From: an uncultured Actinomyces sp.
Lineage (GTDB): Bacteria > Actinomycetota > Actinomycetes > Actinomycetales > Actinomycetaceae
DNA length: 23,160 bases
Direction of reading: 5' to 3'
Assembly (NCBI GenBank): GCA_938041695.1
Contig: CALISI010000035.1
Span: 1 to 23,160 of the forward strand
In this document: positions 22,022 through 23,160 of the stretch, piece after piece
Layout of the letters: every line of letters begins with the position of its first letter
How positions within the stretch are numbered: position 1 is the stretch's first letter
Position numbers and translations under genes: made by a program
Notes under the pieces: generated by a model
What the model was told of the DNA's origin: nothing
Databases searched by the model: none
The model's input: the letters and a program-made list of their open reading frames with translations, nothing else

Positions 22022-23071
22022 ATGTCTCGCCCCGCCGCCGTCATCGTCCTGGCCGCAGGTCAGGGAACGCGCATGAAATCCGCTCTCCCGAAGGTCGTTC
22101 ACCCCCTGTCTGGCCTGTCCATGATCGGACACGCCCTGCGCGCCGCCCATGGCCTCGACCCTCAGTACCTGGTTGCCGTGGTGCGTCACCAGCGCGACGT
22201 TGTCGCCGCTGAAATCGAGCGCGTCCTGCCCAACGCGATTATCGCTGATCAGGACGAGATCCCCGGCACCGGCCGCGCCGTCCAGTGTGGCCTGGAAGCA
22301 CTCGATCAGGCCGTCGAGCCCGTTTCCGGCACCATCGTCGTCACCTACGGCGACGTCCCCCTCCTCTCCACGGAGACCCTGGCCGAGCTGGTCGTCACCC
22401 ACGAGGCCGCTGGCCACGCTGTCACCGTCTTGACCTCGCGCGTTGAGGACCCCACCGGCTACGGCCGCATCATCCGCGATGCCTCGGGTACAGTCACCGC
22501 GATCGTCGAGCAGCGCGACGCGACGCCAGAGCAGGCCGCGATCAACGAGATCAACGCGGGCATCTACGCTTTCGACGCCGATTTCCTTCGCGCTTCCCTG
22601 GCCTCGCTCGGCACCGATAACGACCAGGGCGAGGTCTACCTAACCGATGTCCTCGCGGCAGCCGCCCCCGCCGGACGCACCGCGGGTGCCCTCGAGCTGA
22701 CCGACCACTGGCAGAGCGCGGGCGCCAACGACCGCGTTCAGCTGGCCGAGCTGGGCGCCGAGATGAACCGTCGCATCTGCGAGGCGCACATGCGCGCCGG
22801 CGTGACGATCGTCGACCCGGCCTCTACCTGGATCGACGTCGACGTAACGGTCGGCGCGGACACCACCATCTACCCCGGCACCTGTCTGCGGGGGACAACC
22901 GTCGTTGGGTCCGACTGTGAAATCGGTCCTAGCGCCACGCTGATTGATGCGGAAATCGGGGACCGCAGTGTGGTTCCCACCGCGTGGATCGGCCAGGGCT
23001 GCGTTGCAGCCGATACGATGGTTGCGCCATATAGCACCATCGGCACATTGATCGCGGCGCCCCGCGCCTGA
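22022..23071 (+). CDS. glmU: GlmU-type N-acetylglucosamine-1-phosphate uridyltransferase, short form lacking the acetyltransferase site
   Basis: A 349-residue protein making UDP-GlcNAc from GlcNAc-1-P and UTP for peptidoglycan. The uridyltransferase domain (1-250) is complete: VLAAGQGTRMKS (9-20), PKVVH (23-27), GTGRAVQ (82-88), TYGDVPLL (108-115), GYGRI (147-151), EINAGIY (176-182) and GANDR (234-238). The left-handed beta-helix begins at TIVDPASTWIDVDVTVG (262-278), but the protein stops after MVAPYSTIGTLIAAPRA. That is just where the acetyl-CoA and catalytic residues of bifunctional GlmU (about 456-495 residues) would begin. The region after the stop has no leftover GlmU frame: prs starts 24 bases later. 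The ATG at 22022 is preceded by AGGAGGA; an upstream in-frame ATG at 21995 has no support. Confidence 0.88.
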   Translation: MSRPAAVIVLAAGQGTRMKSALPKVVHPLSGLSMIGHALRAAHGLDPQYLVAVVRHQRDVVAAEIERVLPNAIIADQDEIPGTGRAVQCGLEALDQAVEPVSGTIVVTYGDVPLLSTETLAELVVTHEAAGHAVTVLTSRVEDPTGYGRIIRDASGTVTAIVEQRDATPEQAAINEINAGIYAFDADFLRASLASLGTDNDQGEVYLTDVLAAAAPAGRTAGALELTDHWQSAGANDRVQLAELGAEMNRRICEAHMRAGVTIVDPASTWIDVDVTVGADTTIYPGTCLRGTTVVGSDCEIGPSATLIDAEIGDRSVVPTAWIGQGCVAADTMVAPYSTIGTLIAAPRA

Positions 23072-23095
23072 TCCAACACAAGGAGAGACAACCGC

Positions 23096-23160
23096 ATGAG
23101 CGGACTGGTGACCACCGGAGAGAAGAACCTCGTCCTCGTTTCTGGGCGAGCTCACATGGA
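23096..23160 (+). CDS. prs: Ribose-phosphate pyrophosphokinase, first 21 codons (runs off the window)
   Basis: The visible N-terminus MSGLVTTGEKNLVLVSGRAH matches actinobacterial PRPP synthase, which makes phosphoribosyl pyrophosphate from ribose-5-phosphate and ATP. A strong AAGGAGAG site lies eight bases upstream. Only 24 bases separate it from glmU, so the two are probably one operon, as in most Actinobacteria. Too little is present to check catalytic residues. Confidence 0.85.
   Translation, partial: MSGLVTTGEKNLVLVSGRAHM

Noticed and set aside
1..23160. CRISPR array, rRNA genes, prophage or integrase
   Set aside because: No regularly spaced direct repeats, rRNA sequence or phage/integrase-like product was seen.

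Overview
The window is GC-rich and looks like the chromosome of an Actinomyces/Schaalia-type actinobacterium. The evidence is the gene order tatD - rpfB-like - rsmA (ksgA) - ispE - ABC-F and, further on, a TetR regulator, tRNA-Gln, glmU and prs. Both blocks follow the layout familiar from Mycobacterium tuberculosis (Rv1008-Rv1011 and Rv1017c-Rv1019). Frequent GTG starts and several genes with a -10 hexamer only 6-7 bases before the start codon also fit. The genus is an inference from style; no marker gene here settles it.

Left part (1-8231): the start of a protoglobin-like gene on the minus strand, a CPA1-type Na+/H+ antiporter, a GNAT acetyltransferase, a very large fused ABC ATPase/permease with pentapeptide-like repeats in its extracellular part, a DJ-1/PfpI protein and a TatD nuclease.

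Middle (8232-15353): two tandem secreted cell-wall enzymes share DUF348/G5 stalks but carry different catalytic tips, an Rpf domain and a lytic-transglycosylase-like domain. Next comes the housekeeping block rsmA, ispE and an ABC-F ATPase, with ispE and the ABC-F gene overlapping. An unexplained 20-base inverted repeat flanks an 81-base spacer just upstream of rsmA.

Accessory island (15354-20412, visibly lower GC): I read this as a type VII-secretion-style polymorphic toxin locus. Three small helical ESX-like proteins precede a 592-residue WXG toxin ending in a TNT (tuberculosis necrotizing toxin, NAD+ glycohydrolase) domain. An overlapping immunity gene follows, then a second TNT domain as a stand-alone orphan gene, a second immunity gene overlapping it, and a third immunity gene broken by one in-frame TAG. 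The layout recalls esxF-esxE-cpnT-ift of M. tuberculosis. No secretion-machine (Ecc) genes lie in the window.

Right part (20413-23160): a 408-base intergenic region with a terminator-like hairpin and a 38-base AT-rich palindrome, a DUF1540 cysteine-repeat protein, a TetR regulator, tRNA-Gln(UUG), a GlmU that stops before the acetyltransferase active site, and the first codons of prs.
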